NCBI GenBank assembly: GCA_963774935.1
Contig: CAVZGO010000003.1
Location: forward strand, 1 to 64,000
Source: CAVZGO01 sp963774935
Lineage (GTDB): Bacteria; Chloroflexota; Anaerolineae; Anaerolineales; UBA4823
Direction of reading: 5' to 3'
Length of the DNA stretch: 64,000 nt
Shown: one piece after another, positions 43,670 through 53,014 of the stretch
How positions within the stretch are numbered: position 1 is the first letter of the stretch
How the letters are laid out: each line of letters begins with the position of its first letter
The notes under the pieces: generated by a model
What the model was told of the DNA's origin: nothing
The model's input: only the letters and a program-made list of their open reading frames with translations
Database searches by the model: none
Position numbers and translations under genes: made by a program

Positions 43670-44797
43670 TCAGATTGCTTTTCGAAAGACACGATGATTT
43701 TTATACGGGACTGCACCAAGATTGACCAAATCGGCGCGCATATTTGTCGCTGTATCGGCGATGGTGCAGCATTCAGCGTCGGTAAAGGCATACTCGTTGA
43801 CGGTTTTCTGCATCTCTGCGTATAGCAGGGCGTTGCCGCCATGCCCCTGATATTCGGGAAGGATTCCGGCTCCATTGAGTGCAATCCAGGGCGAATTTCG
43901 CAGGTCGCGCAAGATTCTCAGTATGCCGAAGGGGAGCAGTTTTCCTCCCGATTGTTGCAGCGCGACTGAGATGTCGCGGAATCCGAAAAGGAAGCCAACC
44001 GCATCGTCGTTATGGGTGATGATCTTTATCAGGCGTGGATCAGCGATCATCAGGATGCTGTCCAGGACCATCTGGATCTCGCGATCGGTCAGCGGTGCAT
44101 ATTCCCAGTTATTCACAAAAGCCTGGTTGTAAGCTTTCCCGATGCGGGTAGCCCATTTCTTCAGATCGGATTTGTTCTCAAAGCGGTTGACAACCAGGGT
44201 ACCGCGTTTCTCGATGCGCTCGGCAATGCTGTGGACGCGATCGGGGATTACGAAATCGCGGGTGTTGATGTAACAAGAGATGAAATCAACTTCCTTCTCG
44301 AAGCCCATTTTCTCCATTAATGCAGGCAGGTAGGGGAGGTTGTAATTCATCATGGTCATCATCTGGCGGTGCTGAAATCCGTCGGTCAGCATGCCATAAC
44401 CGTCGAGAGCGCCCATTCCTTTCGGACCGATGAGCATAGTCAGTCCACGCTGGTGCGCCCACTCATAAACGCGGTCGAATAACGCCTGGGCGACTTCCAG
44501 GTCGTCGATACACTCAAAAAAATAGAACTGGCTGCGTTTATAGTTGTGGTACTGGTTATAGCGTTTGTGCTCAATGACCGCGATCCTGCCGACGTCGTGC
44601 CCGTCCTGGCGGGCGAGGAAGAAATCGGCATCCGAATGTTCATAGAATGGGTATTTGTCCTTGTTCAAGGCGCCAGCCACATCCACGCGCAGCGGTGGCA
44701 CCCATTGGGGCGTAGATGCATAAAGAGAAAAAGGCATTTGGACAAAGCGGTGAATATGCGTTTTGTTGCGGGTATCAACTTTTTCAATTGCGACCAT
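43670..44797 (-). CDS. GNAT-like acyltransferase family protein, uncharacterised
   Basis: 375 residues. N-terminal MPFSLYASTPQWVPPLR and DADFFLARQDGHDVGRIAVIEHKRYN, then IGPKGMGALDGYGMLTDGF, and a C-terminal GILPEYQGHGGNALLYAEM that resembles the acyl-CoA-binding motif of GNAT enzymes. Two tandem GNAT-like folds are likely. Substrate unknown. GGAGA lies before the ATG. GC-rich through most of the gene, unlike the flanks. Confidence 0.78.
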   Translation of the reverse strand: MVAIEKVDTRNKTHIHRFVQMPFSLYASTPQWVPPLRVDVAGALNKDKYPFYEHSDADFFLARQDGHDVGRIAVIEHKRYNQYHNYKRSQFYFFECIDDLEVAQALFDRVYEWAHQRGLTMLIGPKGMGALDGYGMLTDGFQHRQMMTMMNYNLPYLPALMEKMGFEKEVDFISCYINTRDFVIPDRVHSIAERIEKRGTLVVNRFENKSDLKKWATRIGKAYNQAFVNNWEYAPLTDREIQMVLDSILMIADPRLIKIITHNDDAVGFLFGFRDISVALQQSGGKLLPFGILRILRDLRNSPWIALNGAGILPEYQGHGGNALLYAEMQKTVNEYAFTDAECCTIADTATNMRADLVNLGAVPYKNHRVFRKAI

Positions 44798-44879
44798 AAA
44801 TTATCTCCAATAAAGCATCCCCAAAATGCGCATAGCCATATTGCCATGGGTAACATCTTGGATTATTGTTTTTATCCGC

Positions 44880-45827
44880 TCAAGACACTTTCTCCAGGGT
44901 TTCGATTGCCTCGCGGATTTGCAATGTGCTGGCTCGCAACGCCTCCAATTCTGATACGCTGATCGGGGGCATCAGCGTATCCATGGCGCCTTCGCCGCCA
45001 ATCAGGTGGGGAAGTGCCAGGGTGACGTTCTTAATTCCGGCTACTTCCGCCATCGTGGTGGATACCGTGAGGATTGCTCGCCGGTCGCGCAGAACCATCT
45101 CGACGATCCTGGCAATGGCACTGCCGATGCCGTAGTAGGTGGCGCCTTTGCCGTCGATGATGTGGTAGGCAGCTTTGCGCACCATCTCCTCGATGTTGTT
45201 ACGTTCGGACTGGCAGATGGTCAGCCCACGCTGCTCGCAAAATTCATCCAGCGGGATGCCGCCGATGGTGATCAGCGACCAGGTCAGGACTTCGGAGTCG
45301 CCATGCTCACCGATCACGTAGGCATGTACATGCCGGCTATCAACTCCCAGATACCTGCTTAGCAGCGCGCGGAAGCGGGCTGTATCCAGCGTCGTACCCG
45401 TCCCGAGGACTTGTGTTGGTGGCAGACCTGCCTCTACCGCGATCTGCGTTGTCAGATGAGTCATTATATCCACTGGATTTGATGCAATTACCAGTACGGC
45501 ATCCTTCGCGTGGTACAAGATTTGAGGGATGATTTGATTGAAAATTTTTGCATTTCGACCCAGGAGCTCTGACCGGTTTTCCCCTGGTCGCTGGCTGACA
45601 CCGGCTGTTACAACTACTACAGAACAGCCGTCTAAATCCGGATAATCACCGGCTCGTACGTCGAGCTGTCCGGCAAAGGGGACGGCGTGTAGAATGTCAT
45701 CTGCTTCTGCCTGGGCACGGGCTTTGTTTAAATCAACAAGCACAATCTCCCGACCTACCCCACGCATCACCATTGCATACGCTGATGTAGCGCCAACAAA
45801 ACCACTGCCGATCACACCAATTTTCAT
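44880..45827 (-). CDS. ldh: L-lactate dehydrogenase
   Basis: Reduces pyruvate to L-lactate with NADH, an electron sink in fermentation. 315 residues. NAD site GVIGSGFVGATSAYAM; specificity loop VSQRPGENR, with Gln where malate dehydrogenases carry Arg; catalytic His in VIGEHGDSEV; ASNPVDIMTH. GAGGTC precedes the ATG. Malate dehydrogenase is the alternative but the Gln argues against it. GC-rich over most of its length. Confidence 0.92.
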   Translation of the reverse strand: MKIGVIGSGFVGATSAYAMVMRGVGREIVLVDLNKARAQAEADDILHAVPFAGQLDVRAGDYPDLDGCSVVVVTAGVSQRPGENRSELLGRNAKIFNQIIPQILYHAKDAVLVIASNPVDIMTHLTTQIAVEAGLPPTQVLGTGTTLDTARFRALLSRYLGVDSRHVHAYVIGEHGDSEVLTWSLITIGGIPLDEFCEQRGLTICQSERNNIEEMVRKAAYHIIDGKGATYYGIGSAIARIVEMVLRDRRAILTVSTTMAEVAGIKNVTLALPHLIGGEGAMDTLMPPISVSELEALRASTLQIREAIETLEKVS

Positions 45828-45972
45828 AATGACCTCTATATTATTTCAATTAAATCAATCCGCTTCAGATAAAGCCTATGGCTCAAGTATGTTTTAAATT
45901 TTACCAATAAATCATGGCAATGCATTATGTTTAAGAATGTGCGAGAAGAACGCTGATTTGTGGGAGACGAGG

Positions 45973-46008
45973 AAATAAAAAACGTGGATTGATCATCAAA
46001 TCCACGTT
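45973..46008 (-). terminator. Terminator of the hisS-tRNA-His transcript
   Basis: Perfect 10-bp stem AACGTGGATT / AATCCACGTT (45981-45990 with 45999-46008), 8-base loop; on the minus strand it is followed by TTTTTTATTT. It lies 43 bp beyond the tRNA 3' end. Confidence 0.92.
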
Positions 46009-46050
46009 AGAATACAAACAATATTTGGATATACTGATAAAGAATTTCTG

Positions 46051-46123
46051 GGTGGGCGATGGGGGTCGAACCCACAACCGCCTGATCCACAGTCAGGTGC
46101 TCTGCCATTGAGCTACGCCCACC
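46051..46123 (-). tRNA. tRNA-His (anticodon GUG)
   Basis: Minus strand: acceptor GTGGGCG/CGCCCAC with the extra 5' G (G-1) opposite the discriminator C, as required by HisRS. Anticodon stem CCTGA/TCAGG around CTGTGGA (GUG); T-arm GTGGGTTCGACCCCCAT. CCA not encoded. It sits 57 bp after hisS, its own synthetase gene, and before a shared terminator. Confidence 0.97.
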
Positions 46124-46180
46124 AAGCGGCAAGGATTGTATCATGAAGACTTTATGTGTGCAAGTATGGCAGCCTCGTGA

Positions 46181-47455
46181 TTATGCTCCAGCGTTCTGCC
46201 TGATCCAATTGATAATCTGATCCATTGAAATGATTACCTGCTCACTGTTACGCAGGTCCTTAATTGCCACATTCCCGCTAGCTACCTCATCGGGTCCTAT
46301 GATCACAGCAAAGCGCATTCCCATCCGGTCGCCGAACTTAAATTGTTTTACCAGCTTGGCAGCTTCGGGATAGCAAATAGTGTTTATACCAGCCTGGCGT
46401 AATTGTGTTGCGATATTTATTGAAGTCTGAAAGGATGGCTCATCAAAAACAGTGACTAAAATTTGTGCAGTGGGTTGGTTAAGATTCTTGGGTATACAAC
46501 CAAATTTCTGTAAGACTAATGATACGACCATGTCGCCCATTGCAAAACCAACGGCAGGTAAGGTTTCTCCTCCGACGGCTGCGACCAGGTTGTCATACCG
46601 GCCACCACCGAGTATAGATCGAAATTCTCCATCTCGATCCCATGTTTCGAAAACAGTTGATGTGTAATAATCCAGGCCACGGATAATTCGTGGTGAATAG
46701 CTCACATATTCCATAATGCCAAGTGCCTCAACCGCCTTAAAAAAGGTCTGCATATAAGGCGATCGCTCCCAGAGAGAATCATTGGCGAGGAGGGATTTTA
46801 AGGAATTTAGCCGATTGGAATCCAATCCCAACTCCACTGCATAAGCATCCCATTGGGCAGGAGACATTTTCTCCCGTTTATCGATAAGACGGAAAATTTG
46901 AGCAAATTGATTTGAACCGATCCCCATCACCAGAAGCTCATCTTCCATCAGCTTCCGGTTGTTCGTTAATATCCTAACCTGCTGAGGTAGCAAGCCGCTT
47001 TCGCGCAGGAAGGTTGCGCCGATTGCAACCATTTCTGCATCTGCTTGAGGACTGGAAGCACCTATAAGATCGATATTCCATTGAAAGAACTCGCGTGCCC
47101 TGCCTTTCTGTGGTCGCTCGTAGCGCCAGAAAGGTCCCCAGGACCACCATCGAATTGGATAAATGAGCTGTTTTTGCCTTTGGGCAACCATGCGAGCAAG
47201 TGAAGGTGTCAGCTCAGGACGTAAGGTGATTAAATCGCCGCCCCGGTCTGGAAAGACAAAAGCTTGCTCTTTTACCAGCTCTTCGCCTGACTTGGCTGCG
47301 TAAAGATCAATTGTCTCCAAAAATGGTCCATCGTATTCTTGATACCCAAATGACTCAGAGACACGCCGGACGGTATTATATAACCATGATCGAACCGACA
47401 TCTCATCTGGATAAAAGTCACGCGTACCTTTTACAGTCTGTATTGTAGATTGCAT
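46181..47455 (-). CDS. hisS: Histidyl-tRNA synthetase
   Basis: Charges tRNA-His. 424 residues from ATG 47455, preceded by GGCAGGA; the longer frame to 47488 lacks support. Class II motifs: VKGTRDFYPDEM, motif 2 PIRWWSWGPFWRYERPQKGRAREFFQ, the HisA-type peptide RGLDYYTSTVFE and GGGRYDNLV, and the C-terminal anticodon-binding domain. Its cognate tRNA is the next gene. Confidence 0.96.
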   Translation of the reverse strand: MQSTIQTVKGTRDFYPDEMSVRSWLYNTVRRVSESFGYQEYDGPFLETIDLYAAKSGEELVKEQAFVFPDRGGDLITLRPELTPSLARMVAQRQKQLIYPIRWWSWGPFWRYERPQKGRAREFFQWNIDLIGASSPQADAEMVAIGATFLRESGLLPQQVRILTNNRKLMEDELLVMGIGSNQFAQIFRLIDKREKMSPAQWDAYAVELGLDSNRLNSLKSLLANDSLWERSPYMQTFFKAVEALGIMEYVSYSPRIIRGLDYYTSTVFETWDRDGEFRSILGGGRYDNLVAAVGGETLPAVGFAMGDMVVSLVLQKFGCIPKNLNQPTAQILVTVFDEPSFQTSINIATQLRQAGINTICYPEAAKLVKQFKFGDRMGMRFAVIIGPDEVASGNVAIKDLRNSEQVIISMDQIINWIRQNAGA

Positions 47456-47500
47456 TGGTAAATCCTGCCTCTCAGTATGAGAGAGCATTTTAACATGATA

Positions 47501-48682
47501 TTAGAGATATACCAGTTCCGTCTGAGGTATTCCTAAAAACTCAGCACCATGTTCTGTTACGATAACATCTTCTTCGAGGCCGATGTAACCGTAACCTGGA
47601 ACTGCTAAACCGGGCTCCACGGTAAAAACATTTCCGGGTTCGAGTAGATAATTCGGGGTGTCACCGTATTTTTCCCATAGCGGGCCTAGCATCCCAGCGC
47701 CATCATGCGCAAGCCTGCCGAGATGATGACCTGTACCATATGGATATTCAGGATAACCAGCAGCGGTAACAACATTGCGGGCGATAGCATCGATTTCGAA
47801 GCCCGCAACACCAGGCTGCATCGCTCGGACAGCCGATTGAACGGCTTCTACGACGGTTTCGAACCCACGTAAGACGGCGTCCGGAGCTTGTTTTTCGCCC
47901 TGACCAAGGACATACGCAACTCTCTGAATGTCTGAACAATAATCATTTTGCTTGACGCCAAAATCGATATGCAGGATGTGTCCTTGCTTCAAGGTGATTG
48001 GGGTTGGTCCCACATGGCCGATCGGTGATTCCGGGCCTGCGTTAACGGTCGGGCAATTATCATATTCCCAGGCAGATCCGACAGCATATTTTTTCAGGCG
48101 GTCGTGCATGAATGTCGAAATTTCCCCCTCTGTCAGCCCGGGATGTACATATTGAAAAGTCTCATCAAATATCTGTTGTGTTGTATCCACTGCCTGCAGG
48201 ATGCGTTCGACTTCTTCGCGTGTCTTACAACCACGCAGGCTGCGAATAATTTTTTCGGCTGAGATCAGTCGCTTCTCCCACGGTGTATTTTGCAGATAAC
48301 TCGTCAGCAGCTGGTATAAGCCATGACTGAGCCCATCAGCGAGTACATCATTCTTCGAATAATTAATTGCGATGTTTTCTGGATTCAGTCGAGTTAGTGT
48401 ATCCAAAAACGGCTCGCGAAAAGATTTGTCATAAGGTATGACAGTGGAATAGGCTTGCGTCCGCCTGGCGGTCTCAGCTTCTAAAGATCCTATTATTGCT
48501 ACGCGATCACCGTGTCTGGTTATGAGTAATGCTGATTGCCAGGTCAGGTGATGTCCGTATATCAATGGTAATACCGGGTCGCCAGCCGCAGGGGTTTCTC
48601 TCACAAAGGTCAGCCAGGCATCAATTCCGAGCTCTTTGAGAATTCCGACCACCTGATCAACTTTTTCAGTTACGATTGACAT
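47501..48682 (-). CDS. M24-family Xaa-Pro dipeptidase/aminopeptidase
   Basis: 393 residues. N-terminal creatinase-like domain, then the pita-bread catalytic domain with two-metal ligands in HIDFGVKQNDYCSD (two Asp), GTGHHLGRLAHD (His), FTVEPGLAVPG (Glu) and GLEEDVIVTE (Glu). Likely removes N-terminal residues before proline from short peptides. GGAGGCTC lies upstream of the ATG. It sits 10 bp after the GH31 gene and 45 bp before hisS. Confidence 0.9.
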   Translation of the reverse strand: MSIVTEKVDQVVGILKELGIDAWLTFVRETPAAGDPVLPLIYGHHLTWQSALLITRHGDRVAIIGSLEAETARRTQAYSTVIPYDKSFREPFLDTLTRLNPENIAINYSKNDVLADGLSHGLYQLLTSYLQNTPWEKRLISAEKIIRSLRGCKTREEVERILQAVDTTQQIFDETFQYVHPGLTEGEISTFMHDRLKKYAVGSAWEYDNCPTVNAGPESPIGHVGPTPITLKQGHILHIDFGVKQNDYCSDIQRVAYVLGQGEKQAPDAVLRGFETVVEAVQSAVRAMQPGVAGFEIDAIARNVVTAAGYPEYPYGTGHHLGRLAHDGAGMLGPLWEKYGDTPNYLLEPGNVFTVEPGLAVPGYGYIGLEEDVIVTEHGAEFLGIPQTELVYL

Positions 48683-48692
48683 TAGAGCCTCC

Positions 48693-51167
48693 TTATACGG
48701 TTACTTCGATTTGTAATGTGTTGAATTCACCTGTCAGAATGCAATTTCCATCAATAGATAGGACGCGTCCATCCGACCAGGCGCGCAGTGGTGTTTTTCC
48801 GTGCAGCTCAACCCCGTATAATTCTTTTGGGGGAGAATATTCACCCCTGGACTGACAAATAATTTCGATAATTTTGGGATTTTCAACAACTCTATAAAGA
48901 TCCACTCGTGACGCCTCATATCCATCACCACTATCACGGAACAAATGACCAGATACCTGTGTGGAAAATTTAGACTGGGATGGGTCCTCGCTATCAAATC
49001 TCTTAAAGCAATAGTAATGTAATTTGAGTTGATCTTCATCTTGCAGGGGAATGATCGTACCCTGTCGAATCAAGACTGGGATCGCCTCAATATCCACCGG
49101 AACCGTAATTGTTTTAGAGCCTTGCCAGGTTCTCCCATCGCGAAAACTGGTCCAATTGCCTGGTGGTAATAAAATCTTACGTTCTCGGCAACCGGGTGCC
49201 AGTACAGGGGCGATAAGCATTGCATCTCCGAGCAAAAATGCATCGGCAATGGTATGCAGTTCGGTAATTTCTGGATCATTCCAAAATAATGGCCTTGCCA
49301 AGGGCCAGCCGGTTTGGTTCGCCTGCCAGGCGAGGGTATAAAAGTAAGGCAGAAGGCGCTCTCGAAGCCTGAGATAATTTTTGAGAATCCTAAAGGTATC
49401 AGGATCAAATCTCCACGGTTCTCTCGATTTGCTTAACAAAGATGAATGCGTGCGAAAAAAGGGCATAAACGTTGCTGCCTGGAACCAGCGTGTGTAGAGC
49501 TCAGCATCAGGATTGCCGCTGAATCCACCGATATCTGATCCGCTAAAAGGCTGGCCAGATAGCCCCAAATTTAGTAATTGAGAAATGGATAACCGGAGAC
49601 CGTCCCAGGTTGATTCGATGTCCGCAGTCCAATTCCAGGCATAACGTTGGTTGCCGACCCATCCGGAACGGGATACGATCCAGGGTCGAGATTCAGGATT
49701 GAGTCCTTTAAGTCCTTCATAACCGGCTCGGTTCATCAGGAATCCATATAGATTATGCACCTGATGATGCAGCGCTCCTTTTCCTTCATACTCATGCCAC
49801 GCTGCTAAGGGGAGGCTTTTATCAGCATCCAGGCTGAATGCCGATGGCTCGTTCATATCATGCCAGAACCCAGATATCCCTTGATCCAGAAGATATTTAT
49901 ATTGCTCTCCCCACCATTTGCGTGTATCTGGTGATGAAAAATCCGGAAATGCAGTGGTTCCACCCCATACGACACCTCTTAAGGGTTTTGATTCTTTTAA
50001 TGAAACCAGCAACCCCTTGTCCACAGATTCTGAATAAAGCGAATAGAGTGGATCTTCTTTGATTCCGGGATCGATTATGGTCACGAGGTGAATGTTGTTT
50101 TTCAAGAGGTCATTTGCAAGTTGTTTGAGGTTCGGGAAACGATCATCGTTAATGGTAAATATTCGGTAGCCATTCTGATAATCGATATCCAGGTGAACTG
50201 CAGACAATGGCAAATTATTCTTGACAAAACCCTCAGCTAGCTCACGGATGTCATGCTCAGTTTTGTAGCCCCAGCGGCTATGATGGTAGCCAAGGCTCCA
50301 GAGAGGGGGTATATCAGAGCGACCGATAAGTGCAGTAAACCTTTTGATAATATTGGATGGATTTCCCACAATAACATAATAGTTATAAGCACCACCATCG
50401 GATTGGAAAGATGTTACCTTTTTAATCGATTGATCTTGTGATGGGGGGAAAACAACCCGACTGCGGTGTGAATTTGCGTAAAATTGTAAATATCCACCGT
50501 TGCGAGATAAACTCAGGTAAACAGGCAAGGGCATGTAGATGGGATCGTCGCCTGGACCGTAGCTTCCACCAGGGTCTGTGTTCCATAGCTCGTAAGATCC
50601 GCCAGATAGCTCAAGGCTGCCGGTATGTATTCCGAGTCCAAAGTAATGTTCCCCAGGTTGGGATTCTGCTGTATCTCTCCACCCGCTGGAATCATGGGTG
50701 TTTCGAATATTTGAATTGGCTTGGAATTCAGGGGGTAATGCAAAGCGAACCAACTTTCCGAATGGATTAACAAATTTTAGGCTACCATCGCGTTGCAGAT
50801 GAACTTTCATGCCATGACTGGTTGCTTGCCATCCGTCATTATGCCATTCTACCTGAACCTGAATTGATGGCAGGTTATTTTCTTGTAACAGACTGGATAT
50901 GATCTGATCTTCGTTGGACCATGAAATTTTTACTAAATCATCATCTAGAAAACGAATGGATAGAGTTGCATTATCAAAGTCAGCAGTGAGACCCTGTTCG
51001 CCGGGAGTGACATTTCGAAGATTCCCAGGTCCACGAAAGGTTAAATTTTGCTTTTGATTGAAAGGCTTATCCAGATTACGTTTAAGCCACGTATACCGAA
51101 ATATCTTCCAGACGGTAGATATACCAGTAGCGCGGATGAGCAATAATGCTTTCCAGATCAAGCTCAC
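48693..51167 (-). CDS. GH31 alpha-glucosidase
   Basis: 824 residues from GTG 51167 (TAGGAAAT upstream). N-terminal beta-sandwich with YFGLGIHTGSLE; catalytic barrel with PLWSLGYHHSRWGYKTE, VHLDIDYQNGYRIFT, the nucleophile motif FWHDMNEPSAF, RSGWVGNQRYAWNWTADIES and FSGSDIGGFSG; C-terminal beta domains. No signal peptide, so it is probably cytoplasmic and acts on imported alpha-glucosides or glycogen fragments. Sits inside a housekeeping run (prs upstream, M24 peptidase downstream). Confidence 0.92.
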   Translation of the reverse strand: MSLIWKALLLIRATGISTVWKIFRYTWLKRNLDKPFNQKQNLTFRGPGNLRNVTPGEQGLTADFDNATLSIRFLDDDLVKISWSNEDQIISSLLQENNLPSIQVQVEWHNDGWQATSHGMKVHLQRDGSLKFVNPFGKLVRFALPPEFQANSNIRNTHDSSGWRDTAESQPGEHYFGLGIHTGSLELSGGSYELWNTDPGGSYGPGDDPIYMPLPVYLSLSRNGGYLQFYANSHRSRVVFPPSQDQSIKKVTSFQSDGGAYNYYVIVGNPSNIIKRFTALIGRSDIPPLWSLGYHHSRWGYKTEHDIRELAEGFVKNNLPLSAVHLDIDYQNGYRIFTINDDRFPNLKQLANDLLKNNIHLVTIIDPGIKEDPLYSLYSESVDKGLLVSLKESKPLRGVVWGGTTAFPDFSSPDTRKWWGEQYKYLLDQGISGFWHDMNEPSAFSLDADKSLPLAAWHEYEGKGALHHQVHNLYGFLMNRAGYEGLKGLNPESRPWIVSRSGWVGNQRYAWNWTADIESTWDGLRLSISQLLNLGLSGQPFSGSDIGGFSGNPDAELYTRWFQAATFMPFFRTHSSLLSKSREPWRFDPDTFRILKNYLRLRERLLPYFYTLAWQANQTGWPLARPLFWNDPEITELHTIADAFLLGDAMLIAPVLAPGCRERKILLPPGNWTSFRDGRTWQGSKTITVPVDIEAIPVLIRQGTIIPLQDEDQLKLHYYCFKRFDSEDPSQSKFSTQVSGHLFRDSGDGYEASRVDLYRVVENPKIIEIICQSRGEYSPPKELYGVELHGKTPLRAWSDGRVLSIDGNCILTGEFNTLQIEVTV

Positions 51168-51187
51168 ATGATTTCCTATCTGCGTTC

Positions 51188-52168
51188 TTAACTTTCACTA
51201 TATGTAAATAGATCGCCTATCGATTGTTGGTTGTGATTGCGAATTATTGCCTCACCAAAGACTGGAGCAACGGAAAGTATATGTAAATGGGGCGGTCGTT
51301 CTGAAACCGGGATAGGAACGGTATTCGTGGTGATTATCTCAACTATCTGAGGAAAAGAGCCAAGCCTGGGCAATGCATTCCGTGAAAATACGCCATGGGT
51401 GCAAACCAATCGTATTGTATCGATCCCGCATGAAACCAGGGTCTTGGAAAGTTGTATTACTGAACCGCCAGTCGCGATTTCATCATCATAAACGATAGCT
51501 TGCGTGTAGCCTTCGAGCTGTCTATTGATCGTTGGGCTGATAATTACTTCTGTATCGGAAATCCTGCGTTTTTCTGCTGCTACATAATAGAGTCCTAAGA
51601 GCGAAGCAAAACGTGCTGCTGCATTAGCGCGCCCTGAATCCGGTGCAACGACGATAGTAGTATTCGGATCGAGATGGTAAGATGAAAAGTGCTTAACAAA
51701 TAAATGACGTGAGGTTATGGGGTCGGTAGGGATTGAAAAGAAACCATGAACCTGAGGGGAGTGTAGCGTCATGGTCATGACATGAGACGCGCCAGCGCAT
51801 TGTAATAAATCAGCTACCAGTCGACCAGTGATTGATATACGAGGAGCGTCTTTTTTATCTGAACGGGCATACGAATAGTATGGAATGATCGCATGGATAT
51901 TCTTCGCGCCAGCGCTGCGTGCAATATCACACATCATAAATAATTCCATCAAATGGTCACTCACCGGGCGTGTTAATGATTGAATGAGGTATACATCTCT
52001 ACCGCGCACGCTTGCACCAAGTTGAATATATAAGTTGTCGTTGCTGTATCGATCAAAATAGGTGGGATGGAGTGGAACCCCGATGTAATTGGTTATTTCT
52101 GTGGCTAATTCAGGATGGGATTGGCCGCTAAAAAACCGCACCTCATTTTCACTAATTTTAGCTGGCAT
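51188..52168 (-). CDS. prs: Ribose-phosphate pyrophosphokinase (divergent)
   Basis: Makes PRPP from ribose-5-phosphate and ATP. 326 residues. FFSGQSHPELA, YYSYARSDKKDAPRISITGRLVADLL, VMTMTLHSPQVHGFFSIP, VVAPDSGRANAAARFA, and the PRPP loop IVYDDEIATGGS. Several usually invariant positions differ (YARQDRK is YARSDKK; the Asp of DLHA is Thr), while the catalytic-loop His is kept. PRPP feeds upp and purine/pyrimidine synthesis. Between rph and GH31. Confidence 0.92.
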   Translation of the reverse strand: MPAKISENEVRFFSGQSHPELATEITNYIGVPLHPTYFDRYSNDNLYIQLGASVRGRDVYLIQSLTRPVSDHLMELFMMCDIARSAGAKNIHAIIPYYSYARSDKKDAPRISITGRLVADLLQCAGASHVMTMTLHSPQVHGFFSIPTDPITSRHLFVKHFSSYHLDPNTTIVVAPDSGRANAAARFASLLGLYYVAAEKRRISDTEVIISPTINRQLEGYTQAIVYDDEIATGGSVIQLSKTLVSCGIDTIRLVCTHGVFSRNALPRLGSFPQIVEIITTNTVPIPVSERPPHLHILSVAPVFGEAIIRNHNQQSIGDLFTYSES

Positions 52169-52198
52169 AAACGCTCCATTTAATAATTCATCAACAGG

Positions 52199-52921
52199 CT
52201 AGGATGTTTCATTAATATATTTGTTTTGGATACTTATTAAATGGTCAATTCCTTGACGTGCAAGTTTTAATATTTCATCTAGCTGGTTTTGCCTAAAGGC
52301 TTTGTGTTCGGCAGACGCCTGGATCTCAACAAATTCTCCGTGGTTGTTCATCACTATATTCACATCAACATCTGCCTGGCTGTCTTCGAAGTAATCCAGA
52401 TCTAAGACAACTTTCTGGTCGATAATTCCAACGCTTACGGATGCCACACAGCGAGTAATAACATCCTCTGGTATTTCTCCGGTCTTTACTAGACGGTTTA
52501 ACCCGATCGCCATCGCCAGGTAACCACCAGTTATCGCTACAGTTCGGGTGCTTCCATCAGCCTGTATGACATCGCAATCAATTATCAAAGTGCGGGTGCC
52601 GAGCTTTTCCAGGTTGACCGCGCTACGCAAACAGCGTCCGATAAGTCGGCGGATTTCTTGTGTGCGCCCGGTTGCCCCATTTACTTCTCGTGGTGTTCGG
52701 ATTATCGTCGAGCGCGGAAGCATGGCATATTCAGCCGTGACCCAGCCTCCAGGTTTATTTGCGATCTGCATCCAACGCGGGACGGTATTTTCTATGGTTA
52801 GGTTACATAATAACTGGGTCTTGCCAAAGGAAATCAGGACGGAACCTTCAGCGAAACTTGAAAAATTCGGTGTGATACTGATCGACCGTAACTCGTCCGC
52901 TTTCCGACCATCATGACGCAT
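52199..52921 (-). CDS. rph: Ribonuclease PH
   Basis: Phosphorolytic 3' trimming of tRNA precursors. 240 residues. MRHDGRKADELR, GSVLISFGKTQLLC, TAEYAMLPRST, RTQEIRRLIGRCLRS, IIDCDVIQADGSTRTVAITGGYLA are the family hallmarks. First gene of the minus-strand run rph-prs-GH31-M24-hisS-tRNA-His and divergent from the DUF309 gene. Confidence 0.96.
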   Translation of the reverse strand: MRHDGRKADELRSISITPNFSSFAEGSVLISFGKTQLLCNLTIENTVPRWMQIANKPGGWVTAEYAMLPRSTIIRTPREVNGATGRTQEIRRLIGRCLRSAVNLEKLGTRTLIIDCDVIQADGSTRTVAITGGYLAMAIGLNRLVKTGEIPEDVITRCVASVSVGIIDQKVVLDLDYFEDSQADVDVNIVMNNHGEFVEIQASAEHKAFRQNQLDEILKLARQGIDHLISIQNKYINETS

Positions 52922-52979
52922 AGGTTGCTCCCACCGCCGAATTTCAGGGTAAACATAAATTTCGGATTAATAAATTTAT

Positions 52980-53008
52980 TTTACCACCCAAAGTTCATTT
53001 GCTATAAT
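52980..53008 (+). promoter_or_regulatory. Promoter giving a leaderless DUF309 message
   Basis: TTTACC (52980-52985), 17-bp spacer, perfect TATAAT (53003-53008). The ATG at 53015 lies 6 bp after the -10, at the expected transcription start, and there is no ribosome-binding site. Confidence 0.65.
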
Positions 53009-53014
53009 TGCCAC

